Shown here piece by piece: positions 50,007 to 59,466 of a DNA stretch of 64,000 nucleotides (position 1 is its first letter; each line of letters opens with the position of its first letter). Origin of the DNA: Dyadobacter pollutisoli (lineage in GTDB: Bacteria > Bacteroidota > Bacteroidia > Cytophagales > Spirosomataceae); contig NZ_CP112998.1 of assembly GCF_026625565.1 (NCBI RefSeq), positions 6,018,501 through 6,082,500 on the forward strand, read 5' to 3'. Position numbers and translations under genes: made by a program. Under the pieces are notes generated by a model, which was given only the letters and a program-made list of their open reading frames with translations, had not been told where the DNA came from and searched no databases.

Positions 50007-51922
50007 TGTTGAGTTTTGTTAGTTAAGAACAGCTTTCCGACCGGATCATAGCGAATCACTTCCTCTACAATTAATTCCTGTAATGCCTTTAAAAAATCTG
50101 TTTCAGAAATGCTCTCGAATGCCTGACTTAAATCCTGCGGGGTAACCGGTCCTTTTTGCCCGATATAATGGACCAATGCTTCTTCCAGCGTCTCATTCCG
50201 TTGATTGTCAATTCTTCTGTTCTTGATACAGTTGTCACAAACACCGCACTCCTTAGCGTCAAACTCATTGAAATATTCCAATAAAAGTAGCGTCCTGCAC
50301 AGATGCTCGTGAGATGCGTATCGTGCCACAGCGCGCGCCTTACTCAGGTCCCGGTCTTTTTTCTTGCCTATTTCAAATACATTCAACGGTAACAATGTGG
50401 CATCGTATCGCGGGGTCAGGAAACTGAGCTGTGGCTTGTCCTTTCTCGGCTCATATATCAGAATATCGCGTTCCATGAGAAATCTAAGCTTTCTGATCAC
50501 TTCCGGTTCCGGGGCGAAATAGACCTGGGCCAGCTCACTTTCTGATATGCGGACATACTCGGTAAAAACCTCCCCGCCATACATCCTCAGAATCACTTTG
50601 ATAAACGAATCGAATTCCTGGTAGCGTATCTGAAAGTCGTACAATTGGCGGTTGTCCACCAGGAAATGGATTTTAGCAGGATCGGCAAAGTTTTCACTCA
50701 GCTGTATAAATCCCTCTTCTTCAAGCAATTTGAGTGCGTAATGTGTTTCATTGACGGGTAGTCCGAAGATTCCTGTAAATTCTTGTATATCAAAATCGAA
50801 AGCCGCAAACTCGCCGCCTCCGATCGCTATTTTGTAATAATTTGCCAAAGCCTGATACACCCTTTTCAGGACTTCGACGGAAGGATATTTTCTTTCAATG
50901 CTGTCAGAAAGCTCTTCCAGATCAATTTTATTGAAAAGCGCCACGGCATAAGCCTTCTTTTCATCCCTTCCCGCACGGCCCGCCTCCTGGTAGTATGCTT
51001 CCAGGTTGTCCGGCAGGTCGAAATGGATCACCGCACGCACATCAGGCTTATCAATCCCCATACCGAAAGCATTGGTGGCTACTACCACTCGGATGTGATT
51101 TTTGATCCAAGCCGACTGCCTGTCAGACCGTTCGCGAAAAGGTAACCCGGCGTGATAGCTCTGCGCCGATATTCCCTGACGGCTCAGCCAGTCGGCCAAC
51201 TCCTTGGTTCTTTTCCTCGTCCTGACGTAGATAATGGCAGATCCTGCAACATTTTTGAGGACTTGCAGCAGCTTTCGTTCCTTACTTTCCTCGGCAAAAG
51301 CAGAGTAGGAGAGGTTAGCCCTGGCGAATGATTGCTTAAATACCCTGGCGTTCTTCATTTCCAGCTTATCCAAAATATCAGCCCGCACTTCCTCGGTAGC
51401 CGTGGCCGTGAGCGCCATCACGGCAACGCCCGGTATCAGCTTTCTGAATTCGGCAATGAGCAGGTAGGAGGGTCTGAAATCGTAACCCCAGGCAGAAATA
51501 CAATGCGCCTCATCCACCGCCAGCAAACACACATTCATTTGCTTCGCGCGCGCAATCATAATGTCCGTCCGCAGCCGTTCAGGTGACACATACAGGAATT
51601 TGGTGGTTCCGTGAATACAATTATCAAGAGTAATATCTATCTCGGTCCGGCTCATTCCCGAGTGAATGGCGGCAGCCGGAATTTCTCTTTTTTTGAGCTG
51701 CTCCACCTGGTCTTTCATCAAGGCGATCAGGGGGGTTACCACAATGCAAACTCCTTCCATCGCCATAACGGGCACCTGAAAACACACGGATTTTCCGCCA
51801 CCTGTTGGAAGTAAAACCAGCGTATCTATTCCATTAAGTACCGTTTTGATGGCATCTTCCTGAAAAGGCCGAAAAGTATCATAACCCCAATATCGCCTCA
51901 GGACGGCGTGAAGATCAATCAT
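50003..51922 (-). CDS. recQ: ATP-dependent DNA helicase RecQ
   Basis: 639 aa. Superfamily 2 helicase motifs: LLPTGGGKSVCFQVP (I), PLIALMKDQV, VDEAHCISAWGYDFRPSY (II, DEAH), ALTATATEEVR (III), ATNAFGMGIDKPDVRAVIHF and QEAGRAGRDEKKAYAV (VI). The zinc-binding region has CGVCDNC. The RQC winged-helix and a short C-terminal part follow, but an HRDC domain is not clear. RecQ unwinds forked and recombination DNA in repair. Length fits the family. It is the first gene of the three minus-strand genes and is divergent from the glycosyltransferase at 52082. Confidence 0.97.
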   Translation of the reverse strand: MIDLHAVLRRYWGYDTFRPFQEDAIKTVLNGIDTLVLLPTGGGKSVCFQVPVMAMEGVCIVVTPLIALMKDQVEQLKKREIPAAAIHSGMSRTEIDITLDNCIHGTTKFLYVSPERLRTDIMIARAKQMNVCLLAVDEAHCISAWGYDFRPSYLLIAEFRKLIPGVAVMALTATATEEVRADILDKLEMKNARVFKQSFARANLSYSAFAEESKERKLLQVLKNVAGSAIIYVRTRKRTKELADWLSRQGISAQSYHAGLPFRERSDRQSAWIKNHIRVVVATNAFGMGIDKPDVRAVIHFDLPDNLEAYYQEAGRAGRDEKKAYAVALFNKIDLEELSDSIERKYPSVEVLKRVYQALANYYKIAIGGGEFAAFDFDIQEFTGIFGLPVNETHYALKLLEEEGFIQLSENFADPAKIHFLVDNRQLYDFQIRYQEFDSFIKVILRMYGGEVFTEYVRISESELAQVYFAPEPEVIRKLRFLMERDILIYEPRKDKPQLSFLTPRYDATLLPLNVFEIGKKKDRDLSKARAVARYASHEHLCRTLLLLEYFNEFDAKECGVCDNCIKNRRIDNQRNETLEEALVHYIGQKGPVTPQDLSQAFESISETDFLKALQELIVEEVIRYDPVGKLFLTNKTQH

Positions 51923-52081
51923 CAGAGTTGTGTTTGCAATGCCTGGGAAAACCCGTGCAAAGTAATGTGATAATGTTTGTTATGAAAAGGATCGACGGTT
52001 ACGCTTAATAAAAAAGGTGCTATGGTAAGTATATTAGTCCGCCTAAAAATGTCTTAATTTGGACAAACTTCACTCCACGAT

Positions 52082-53575
52082 ATGTTATTTGATGTTGCCG
52101 GAAATGATAAATATCTACGATTTCTTCCCTGGATATTTACCATAAGCTTTATCCTCATCACATTTCTTCCCCGGTCTCTGGACGAAACCATGTTTATGGA
52201 TGGAGTGACGTATGCTGCGATCGCCAGAAATATGTCCGTAGGCATCGGATCATTCTGGAAGCCCTATTTTGCGGACTCTTTTTGGCTTCCATACGACAAT
52301 GGTACCTTTTTCTCGGGTCATCCGCCACTGCAATTCGGAATACAGTCGATACTTTTCCGGATTATGGGCGATACCATTGCCGTCGAGAACATTTACGATC
52401 TGCTCATTCTAGTATGCCACATCGTTCTGATCGCGAAAATCTGGCAAAAGCTTTTCGACGGTCAGCACGTTTTGCAACGGTATGCCTGGCTGCCTGTTTT
52501 GTGCTGGTATGGTATGGTTACAGTCTGGTACAGCATTCCCAATAACTTTCTGGACAGCACAATGGGTGTTTTTTGCCTGCTGTCCTGTTACTTCCAGCTT
52601 ATCTTTTTGAAGAAGAGTATCATTTCAAAAAAGCACTATATATGGCCTTTACTGGCTGGTTTCGGCATATTTCTTGCTTTTCTTACCAAAGGCCCGGTTG
52701 GACTTTATCCATTGGCCTTTACAATGCTTTATTCATTTCTAGATGAAGACATTTCTTTTCAAAAAGCCCTGAAAAGTACTGGCGTAATGTTAGGAACTGC
52801 AATAGTGGCTGGTGGTTTGATACTGACTTACCAGCCCGCATTTGAGTTTCTGAACACTTATTTTCAAGGACAGGTGGTTCAGGCATTACTACAAAAAAGA
52901 GAAAAAACAGGGGTTGGATGGCAGGCACATTTCCTCCTCATTCCCGACTTACTGAGCAACATATATCCCCATTTATTGGCGCTCATTGGATTAAATATTC
53001 TTGCATTTTTACTAAAATTAAAGCGATCGATCAGCCCGATTGTGTTGAATGTCAGTCAGTTTGCCTTCCTGGTAGCTTTTTCAGGAATAGCGCCCATGTT
53101 GGTCAGCGTCAAACAGTACCCACATTATCTTTTACCCGCATTACCATTTGTCGCGTTGTTTTTTGCCACATTGTTTGTTGAAAAAACGGATGCATTAGCG
53201 AAGCTCGCCCCAAAACTTTCAGTCTTGTTTTTTGCTGTGGCAATCGTCGGTTGCTGGGGAATTACATTGAAAAAAGTGACTTCTATTCAGCCTGATGTGA
53301 TGGCAGAGAATGCAAAAGATGTAAAAAAATATGCGGCACGCGCCTCAACCATTGGCGTATGCCATGATTTATACCAGAATGCAGACATCCATTCGTATTT
53401 CCAACGGTATCACCTGCTCTCGCTCACCGACATTGCCATCGGGCCTGACACATCCAGGTACATATTGGCGAATGCTGACTGTCTGCCTCAGTTTGATGCC
53501 AAAAAAGATTCGATCATTACACTACACGGAAATTTTTATCTGGTAATCAGGAATGCACAAACGGCTCGTTATTGA
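52082..53575 (+). CDS. GT-C (GT39/ArnT-like) membrane glycosyltransferase
   Basis: 497 aa with about ten or more membrane segments. The first loop carries LDETMFMDGVTYAAIARNMS, the acidic Asp-Glu motif expected for the catalytic site of GT39/ArnT/PMT-like enzymes that take a sugar from a polyprenyl-phosphate donor. The loop GHPPLQFGIQSILFRIMGD after TM1 matches the PPL motif of this class. FLAFLTKGPVGLYPLAF and MLVSVKQYPHYLLPALPF are further family features. The acceptor (lipid A, protein or other) is unknown. The C-terminal 110 residues are a small soluble domain. Confidence 0.82.
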   Translation: MLFDVAGNDKYLRFLPWIFTISFILITFLPRSLDETMFMDGVTYAAIARNMSVGIGSFWKPYFADSFWLPYDNGTFFSGHPPLQFGIQSILFRIMGDTIAVENIYDLLILVCHIVLIAKIWQKLFDGQHVLQRYAWLPVLCWYGMVTVWYSIPNNFLDSTMGVFCLLSCYFQLIFLKKSIISKKHYIWPLLAGFGIFLAFLTKGPVGLYPLAFTMLYSFLDEDISFQKALKSTGVMLGTAIVAGGLILTYQPAFEFLNTYFQGQVVQALLQKREKTGVGWQAHFLLIPDLLSNIYPHLLALIGLNILAFLLKLKRSISPIVLNVSQFAFLVAFSGIAPMLVSVKQYPHYLLPALPFVALFFATLFVEKTDALAKLAPKLSVLFFAVAIVGCWGITLKKVTSIQPDVMAENAKDVKKYAARASTIGVCHDLYQNADIHSYFQRYHLLSLTDIAIGPDTSRYILANADCLPQFDAKKDSIITLHGNFYLVIRNAQTARY

Positions 53576-53589
53576 ATCAGTGAAAATAT

Positions 53590-53597
53590 TATCTTTG
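53590..53597 (+). promoter_or_regulatory. Possible -7 box before the carboxypeptidase gene
   Basis: TATCTTTG at 53590-53597 is a full match to TAnnTTTG and lies 25 bases before the start at 53623. A TTG at 53572-53574 is only 15 bases upstream, which is shorter than normal. Confidence 0.35.
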
Positions 53598-53622
53598 TTT
53601 TCGCTCATTCTAACTGATTTAC

Positions 53623-54897
53623 ATGCGCACGCTACTTTTCTTTATTAGTGTCCTTACATTGTCCGGCTGCTCCGTTTCGCATTATCTGAACCGGGAAATA
53701 AAAAAATCCTCTGTTTTTAGTCAGCAACATACAGGTGTTTCAATTTCAAACCTGAACGACCCTAAAACACTGGCTTCTTACCAGGACGATAAATATTTTA
53801 CACCTGCTTCAAATACCAAATTATTTAGTTTTTACGCCGGGTTATGTGCCTTGGGCGACTCCATTCCAGGTCTCGAATACTTGGAATGGGGCGAGCTGCT
53901 CATTATCCGTGGCACCGGCGATCCATCATTATTACACCCTGATCTCCCACACAGCAAAGTTTTTGATTTTCTAAAAAACCGGAAAGACCAGATCTTTTAC
54001 ACACCCTTTCATTTTGAAAACAAGCGGTTTGGATCTGGCTGGGCTTGGAGCGATTATAATGATTACTACCAGGCTGAAATCTCTGCATTGCCTGTTTACG
54101 GCAACATTGCAAGGTTTAAAGGCGAGGCGTCCCAGGCTTATCAGGTAAGTCCGCACTTCTGGAAAAAATCAATGGTTTTTGATACAACAGCTTCGGGCAT
54201 TGAAAGGGAAGAATCTCAGAACCTATTTCATCACTCCCGCCTGGCTGTCCCGCAGGGACTCACTCAGGATGTACCTGTACATATGAGCGATCTTTTAACG
54301 GTGCAGCTTTTGAGTGATACATTGAAAAAAGAGATCAAACTCATCCATATTCCACTGGAAATTGACTTACAGACCGTTTACAGCATTCCTACCGACTCGC
54401 TGTACACCAGAATGATGCAGGTTAGTGATAATATGCTGGCCGAGCAGCTCATGCTCCTTTACGCTACTGCCAACAAATTACCTTTGAATACTGAAAAAGC
54501 CATTGCACACGCCATTGAGCATCATATGAGTGATCTGCCCGACCGGCCAGTTTGGAAAGACGGATCAGGATTGAGCCGCTATAATCTCTTCACCCCCAGA
54601 ACCATTGTAGCTTTGTTACAGAAGATTTACAAGAAAGTCCCGCGCGAAAGGCTATTCAAAATACTGCCTAACGGAGGGAAAACCGGAACGCTCAGCAACC
54701 TGTTCAAGCAAGACACCCCTTTTATTTTTGCCAAAACAGGAAGCCTGAGTAATAACTATAACCTGAGTGGATTTTTAGTAACAAAGAAGGGCAAAACATT
54801 GGTATTCAGCTTTATGAATAACAACTATACACGCCCAACCAGTGAAATTCGCAAGGAGGTTGAAAGGATTTTGACCGGTGTACACGACAAATTTTAA
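53623..54897 (+). CDS. D-alanyl-D-alanine carboxypeptidase/endopeptidase, PBP4 (S13) family
   Basis: 424 aa. A lipoprotein signal (LLFFISVLTLSGC) with Cys16 anchors it to the envelope. The three penicillin-binding motifs are present: S63-x-x-K66 in TPASNTKLFSF, S-x-N in VSDNMLAEQL at about 268, and K-T-G in IFAKTGSLSNNYNLSG at about 370. The order and spacing fit the S13/DacB family, which trims peptidoglycan cross-links. The KTG also occurs once earlier (GGKTGTLSNLF); the later one is better placed. It converges with the membrane protein ending at 54899. Confidence 0.93.
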   Translation: MRTLLFFISVLTLSGCSVSHYLNREIKKSSVFSQQHTGVSISNLNDPKTLASYQDDKYFTPASNTKLFSFYAGLCALGDSIPGLEYLEWGELLIIRGTGDPSLLHPDLPHSKVFDFLKNRKDQIFYTPFHFENKRFGSGWAWSDYNDYYQAEISALPVYGNIARFKGEASQAYQVSPHFWKKSMVFDTTASGIEREESQNLFHHSRLAVPQGLTQDVPVHMSDLLTVQLLSDTLKKEIKLIHIPLEIDLQTVYSIPTDSLYTRMMQVSDNMLAEQLMLLYATANKLPLNTEKAIAHAIEHHMSDLPDRPVWKDGSGLSRYNLFTPRTIVALLQKIYKKVPRERLFKILPNGGKTGTLSNLFKQDTPFIFAKTGSLSNNYNLSGFLVTKKGKTLVFSFMNNNYTRPTSEIRKEVERILTGVHDKF

Positions 54898-54898
54898 G

Positions 54899-56614
54899 CT
54901 ATTCTTTTTCCTCCCAGGTCTGGCCGGTACAGTATATCCTGTTCTTACCATTTTGGCGAACCAGCAAATAAATGCTGTAAACCCCTGGCTCAACGGTAGC
55001 TACATGGAAACTGCCATATGCGCCTTTTGAGAAATACATTTGTCTCCTGATTGTAGTTTTTAAAGGTACGGCAAACTGATTGGGCGGCGAGGCATAAACG
55101 TGTCCGGAAGACTTCAATAACACGTAGGCACCGTCTGAATAGTCCTTAACGGGTTTGAAAAAGTCATTCTGAAAACTGACTACAATGTGGTCGGCTGTTT
55201 TCGCGATCGCGTCTGCTTTATACATACTGTCACAAACAACACTATCCGTACCGATTTTAGGATTCCAACCTTCTGCAAGTGGGTCGGCTGATTGGTAATA
55301 GCCCCTTATCTTTTCAAAATGCTGCTGATCCATTGAAAACATCCTGATTCCCAGCCAGTCAGCATTATATCTCGCATTGAATTCCTGGACTATGGCAGCC
55401 CGGCGGTTATTCACCGCCTCTGCAAAATTACTTTGCAGAATAACCAGGTTTAAGCCTACCGCCAAAAGCATAATCACGGGAGAAAGCAATGTTTTTAACC
55501 TATCTTTTGAAACAGCCAAAAAAGCGAAGTAAAGTGAAATGCACCACAACGTCGAATACATGCGGTAGCGCCCTTTGAACATACCTTCGAAAGTATCAGT
55601 TGGGATACGTTTATAGGTCAATGCCAACGCTGTGATACCGACAAAAATGGCAATCGACAATGCAAAAAGTGCTGTCTGATTGGTGTAACGGGATTTTAGC
55701 CACCCCGAATTCCAAAGTATCAGGTACTGTTTCCGATACAAAAAAAGTAGCATTGCGATCATTAACATGCCGGTACCAACAGCGAGAGAGAGCATAATCG
55801 GCGACACGCCATAGGCAGTAAGTGTCGCAATGGATCCTAAAAAGCCGAAGAAACCGAAGAAACCTTCCTTTACTTGTTTGGCATTCGAAAAGTCGAGGTT
55901 TTGCGTGATAGGCGTAAAATCAATAAAGTAAATTACCGCGATTACAATCGTTGTTAACAATGTGATTACAAACTCTTTGCGCCGACCGGTAAGCAAAAAA
56001 AGAAGACCTATGACTGGAAAAACCATCAGGCCATTGCCGTAGGTAAATGTAGCCGCCACTGCAAAGAAAAGACTGTAAATGATACGATCGGGACAATAAA
56101 CCGCGAAATAGAGTGCGCTGAGCACAAATAGCAGCACGCCAAAATTGCAAAGTGAGCTTACGCCCCAGAAAATATTTTCAAAAGATTGAATATTGAACCA
56201 AAGCCACATTACCGGCACGAAATACCAGATATTTACTTTCACTCTCGTGAATGCCCGGTAGAATACAAACGCACATAATCCCCAACAAATATTGGCAATG
56301 ATCATAGGCCAGACCAGGTTCACTTTCCCAAAAAAACTGTGTAAAAGAAGGATGATGGAACGCGAAAAAACCAGCCTGTGCTCAGGAAAAAGCGTAGTGA
56401 GCTGCTTCCATTTTTCTGCCAGGGTGGCATTTTCAAAGCCCGGGATTATGCCCAGGATCATGATATCGTCAAAAGCTACATAGTTGACATTCAATGCAAT
56501 TGCACTAAAAAACCAAACGTAGATCAGCACAGGAATGACACAAAATAATAAAGCCAGCCAGCTTTTATTTCTGACGAAACCGAGGAAAGATAAATACATA
56601 TGTAATGAATTCAT
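54899..56614 (-). CDS. Polytopic integral membrane protein, possible GT-C type
   Basis: 571 aa. About 11 membrane segments fill residues 15-400 (WLALLFCVIPVLIYVWFFSAI, IIANICWGLCAFVFYRAF, FFAVAATFTYGNGLMVFPVIGLLFLL, LLSPVIMLLAVGLNLVIL). A soluble C-terminal domain follows, with FGSFHVATVEPGVYSIYLLVR near the end. The layout resembles GT-C glycosyltransferases or polysaccharide polymerases of Bacteroidota, but no diagnostic motif is visible. It converges with the carboxypeptidase gene. Confidence 0.65.
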   Translation of the reverse strand: MNSLHMYLSFLGFVRNKSWLALLFCVIPVLIYVWFFSAIALNVNYVAFDDIMILGIIPGFENATLAEKWKQLTTLFPEHRLVFSRSIILLLHSFFGKVNLVWPMIIANICWGLCAFVFYRAFTRVKVNIWYFVPVMWLWFNIQSFENIFWGVSSLCNFGVLLFVLSALYFAVYCPDRIIYSLFFAVAATFTYGNGLMVFPVIGLLFLLTGRRKEFVITLLTTIVIAVIYFIDFTPITQNLDFSNAKQVKEGFFGFFGFLGSIATLTAYGVSPIMLSLAVGTGMLMIAMLLFLYRKQYLILWNSGWLKSRYTNQTALFALSIAIFVGITALALTYKRIPTDTFEGMFKGRYRMYSTLWCISLYFAFLAVSKDRLKTLLSPVIMLLAVGLNLVILQSNFAEAVNNRRAAIVQEFNARYNADWLGIRMFSMDQQHFEKIRGYYQSADPLAEGWNPKIGTDSVVCDSMYKADAIAKTADHIVVSFQNDFFKPVKDYSDGAYVLLKSSGHVYASPPNQFAVPLKTTIRRQMYFSKGAYGSFHVATVEPGVYSIYLLVRQNGKNRIYCTGQTWEEKE

Positions 56615-56673
56615 GCCCTAATCCGGGCATGCTAATTAAGCAGGTGAATGATGATTTTCAACCATTCAAACCG

Positions 56674-57687
56674 TTAATTTTCGGTTTCTTCTTCAGCGGA
56701 AGCGCGGGGATCCTTGGTGTAATCGTACAGAAGCTTGCCTTTGTCATCCCATTCTCGCAGCACAAAAGGCTCAAACTCTTCGTCCCAGCCGGACTTTGGA
56801 TACTGGATTTCTTTTTTGCGTTGACGGCGAAACTGGTAATACTCAACCCAGCGGCCTATTTTCCTGCCGCCATCGAATTTCCCGCTTGTCATCAGCTGCC
56901 CCTCCTTATAAAACTGCATGTACTCGCCTTCAACCTCTCCAAATGCAACCGGTATTACTTCTTTCACCTGCGTGTGGGCTGAGTCATAGTAGCTAATGCG
57001 GGACTCTGCCGGGAAACCGCGGTTCCATATCGCCTTGTCGATGAGGTTGTACTTGGTGTCATACTTGACCCAGCGGCCATCTTTTACACCCATATAATAG
57101 TACCCTTCCTCGATCAGGTTTTCACCATTGTACTTCTTGTAGGAACCGTGCAGTGGAAGTGCTTGCTCTTTTTCCTTTACCAATGCCGAGCTGAGTTTCT
57201 TGCCTTTTTTATCATACCACCTTGTTTCTGTGGCCCTTACATAGGGATCCATTGGTTTGTATTCTTTCAAAACATGAAAAGATTCAACCGTTGCCCGGTC
57301 GCCACTACCGTATTTTACGGACATACTTTGCATGGGAATACCTTCATATTGAACCCTCGCGAGTTTGGCTTTTTCCTTCTTGCGTTTCCGGTCTTTCTTC
57401 TGGCTTTTATATTCTTTTACCCTTAGTCCAAGGTCTGGAATTGTTTCTCCAAAGAGGGTGGAAAGGCTCGTGGACTTACCTTTTGCACCAGGTACGGACG
57501 CGCCGACAACAGGATCAAGTCCCGAAATAAATGATTTCAGGTCTTTGGATCCGCTAGCTGTATCCTTTTTTACAGTTTCTTTCGGCAACCAGGCAGGGGG
57601 TGTGCTATCCTTCTGTACTGACTGAGCCAAAGTGGCAGCAGTAAGACCTAATGATAAAAAGCCGCAGACCAGAATTACTCTTTGCAT
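56674..57687 (-). CDS. Exported MORN-repeat (YwqK-like) protein
   Basis: 337 aa. A signal peptide (RVILVCGFLSLGLTAATLAQ) precedes a Lys-rich stretch (KEYKSQKKDRKRKKEKAKLA). The second half has MORN-like repeats of form G-x-W-x-x-Y: EEGYYYMGVKDGRWVKYD, AFGEVEGEYMQFYKEG, KFDGGRKIGRWVEYYQF. Such proteins are often labelled YwqK-family antitoxins, but a signal peptide argues for an envelope role. A toxin partner is not seen nearby. The function is unknown. It is divergent from the GDP-fucose synthase gene. Confidence 0.8.
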   Translation of the reverse strand: MQRVILVCGFLSLGLTAATLAQSVQKDSTPPAWLPKETVKKDTASGSKDLKSFISGLDPVVGASVPGAKGKSTSLSTLFGETIPDLGLRVKEYKSQKKDRKRKKEKAKLARVQYEGIPMQSMSVKYGSGDRATVESFHVLKEYKPMDPYVRATETRWYDKKGKKLSSALVKEKEQALPLHGSYKKYNGENLIEEGYYYMGVKDGRWVKYDTKYNLIDKAIWNRGFPAESRISYYDSAHTQVKEVIPVAFGEVEGEYMQFYKEGQLMTSGKFDGGRKIGRWVEYYQFRRQRKKEIQYPKSGWDEEFEPFVLREWDDKGKLLYDYTKDPRASAEEETEN

Positions 57688-57719
57688 GTGTATTGGATTT
57701 TTCTTCAGAGCAAGATTGT

Positions 57720-57727
57720 TACTTTTG
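57720..57727 (+). promoter_or_regulatory. Possible -7 box before the GDP-fucose synthase gene
   Basis: TACTTTTG at 57720-57727 is a full match to TAnnTTTG. A TTG at 57693-57695 lies 24 bases upstream, slightly too far. The start codon is at 57783, giving a leader of about 50 bases. Confidence 0.4.
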
Positions 57728-57782
57728 TAACGAATTGATTTTTTCTATATTGATTTTCAACGGACAAATTTAAAAAAACACA

Positions 57783-58724
57783 GTGGAAAAAAGTGCTAAA
57801 ATTTATATTGCCGGACATCGCGGCATGGTCGGTTCCGCCATTCACAGAAAATTAGTAAAGGAAGGTTTCAATAACTTTATACTTAAAACATCCTCAGAGC
57901 TCGATCTGCGTAACCAAGCCGATGTCGGGGCTTTTTTTGAAACAGAACGTCCTGAATATATATTCCTTGCCGCAGCCAAGGTAGGCGGTATTATGGCTAA
58001 CAACATTTATCGGGCCGAATTTCTGAACGATAACCTGTTGATCCAAAATAATATCATTGACAGCGCATACCGGACTGAGGCTAAAAAGCTCATGTTCCTC
58101 GGTTCGAGCTGCATATATCCAAAACTAGCGCCTCAACCTTTACAGGAAAGCTCGCTGCTGACCGGGCTCTTGGAACCTACCAATGAGCCATATGCCATTG
58201 CCAAGATAGCGGGGATCAAAATGTGTGAAGCGTATCGGGCGCAATACGGCTGTAATTTCATTTCGGTGATGCCTACCAATTTGTACGGTCCCAATGACAA
58301 TTACGACCTGAATAATTCGCATGTACTTCCGGCCATGATCAGAAAATTTCATGAAGCAAAGGAGGAAAACAAGCCTTTTGTTGAGTTATGGGGCACTGGG
58401 TCGCCTCTCAGGGAGTTCTTGCATGCGGACGACCTGGCGGATGCCTGTTACTTTTTAATGCAAAATTATAATGAGCCTGGGTTCCTGAATATTGGGGTAG
58501 GTGCCGATGTTACCATCAAATATTTGGCTGAAATGATCCGGGACGTAACAGGATATGAAGGGCAGATCCATTGGAATACGGACAAACCAGACGGTACTCC
58601 CCGCAAATTAATGGACGTAGGTAAACTACATGAACTGGGCTGGAAACACCGTATTGAGCTGGCGGACGGTATTAAGCTGACTTACCAGGATTTTCTGCAA
58701 AAAATTGAAACTTACGCAGTGTAA
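57783..58724 (+). CDS. fcl: GDP-L-fucose synthase
   Basis: 313 aa, starting with GTG at 57783. The NADP-binding motif AGHRGMVGSAI sits at residues 10-20. The catalytic pair is Tyr137/Lys141 in YAIAKIAGIKMCE. SCIYPKLAPQP, PTNLYGPNDNYD and VELWGTGSPLREFLHADDLADAC are further family blocks. The enzyme epimerises and reduces GDP-4-keto-6-deoxymannose to GDP-L-fucose, a donor for surface polysaccharide. The partner dehydratase gene (gmd) is not next to it in this window. Length fits the family. Confidence 0.95.
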   Translation: MEKSAKIYIAGHRGMVGSAIHRKLVKEGFNNFILKTSSELDLRNQADVGAFFETERPEYIFLAAAKVGGIMANNIYRAEFLNDNLLIQNNIIDSAYRTEAKKLMFLGSSCIYPKLAPQPLQESSLLTGLLEPTNEPYAIAKIAGIKMCEAYRAQYGCNFISVMPTNLYGPNDNYDLNNSHVLPAMIRKFHEAKEENKPFVELWGTGSPLREFLHADDLADACYFLMQNYNEPGFLNIGVGADVTIKYLAEMIRDVTGYEGQIHWNTDKPDGTPRKLMDVGKLHELGWKHRIELADGIKLTYQDFLQKIETYAV

Positions 58725-58855
58725 CCATATTTAGATTAATGGGTTACATTGCTTGCAACCTAATATTTCCATACTAAAATCACGTTTCGCCTACGATAAT
58801 TCTTTTTTTTGACAAATTTCCAGTATATAATTATAAGATTCTTCGGGAAACTAAT

Positions 58856-58863
58856 TAGTTTTG
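58856..58863 (+). promoter_or_regulatory. Possible -7 box before the Lrp/AsnC gene
   Basis: TAGTTTTG at 58856-58863 matches TAnnTTTG and lies 47 bases before the ATG at 58910. No TTG is present at the standard spacing, so a specific regulator may help. The rest of 58725-58909 is A/T-rich without a gene. Confidence 0.4.
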
Positions 58864-58909
58864 CAGCGTCCTGAAAAAAGGACGTTATATAAACCATAGT
58901 CATAGAGAA

Positions 58910-59383
58910 ATGTCGGCCATTATTAAGTTAGACCAGATAGACCGTAAAGTACTGGAGATCTTACAAACGAACGCAAAAATAACTAACGCACAACTATCCA
59001 AAGAAATAGGGCTGTCTCCTGCGCCAACATTGGAACGCGTTAAAAAACTGGAACAATCCGGAATCATTAAAAGCTACCACGCTCAGCTTGAACCTGAAAA
59101 GGTTGGACTAGGTGTTAGCACTTTTGTTCAGATTTCATTGGTTGGGCACCGGAAAGCGGTAACTGAATCATTTGTGGAGAAGATTCACGCCATCCCCGAA
59201 GTGATTGAATGTCATCACATTACAGGTACAGGTGACTTTCTTTTAAGAGTTATCTCAAAGGACATCAGTACATATCAGAAGCTGATGCTTGAAAAAATCA
59301 ATGAAATCGAAGAAGTAGCAAGTACCCAGACAATGGTTATCCTGTCTACTTTTAAAGAAAGTAAGGTTTTACCGATACCATGA
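58910..59383 (+). CDS. Lrp/AsnC family transcriptional regulator
   Basis: 157 aa. An N-terminal winged helix-turn-helix (LDQIDRKVLEILQTNAKITN, LSKEIGLSPAPTLERVKKLE) is followed by a C-terminal RAM/ACT-like domain (VGLGVSTFVQISLVG, VIECHHITGTGDFLLRVI, EVASTQTMVILSTFKESK). The family forms octamers and senses amino acids or their levels. Targets and ligand are unknown. It stands alone with a strong terminator at 59405. Confidence 0.95.
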   Translation: MSAIIKLDQIDRKVLEILQTNAKITNAQLSKEIGLSPAPTLERVKKLEQSGIIKSYHAQLEPEKVGLGVSTFVQISLVGHRKAVTESFVEKIHAIPEVIECHHITGTGDFLLRVISKDISTYQKLMLEKINEIEEVASTQTMVILSTFKESKVLPIP

Positions 59384-59404
59384 TAATCTTGTAGAAATTG
59401 CAAT

Positions 59405-59440
59405 AAAAAAACCGCCGGAATTGACTCCGGCGGTTTTTTT
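59405..59440. terminator. Rho-independent terminator, 15-bp stem
   Basis: AAAAAAACCGCCGGA at 59405-59419 pairs perfectly with TCCGGCGGTTTTTTT at 59426-59440 across 6 bases. It works in both directions between the Lrp/AsnC gene and the converging DUF4301 gene. Confidence 0.9.
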
Positions 59441-59466
59441 ATTTTGTGTCTGAATTACTTGAAATA

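Noticed and set aside
56674..57687. YwqK-type antitoxin partner
   Set aside because: The protein has a signal peptide and no toxin gene lies nearby; the neighbours are a membrane protein and GDP-fucose synthase.
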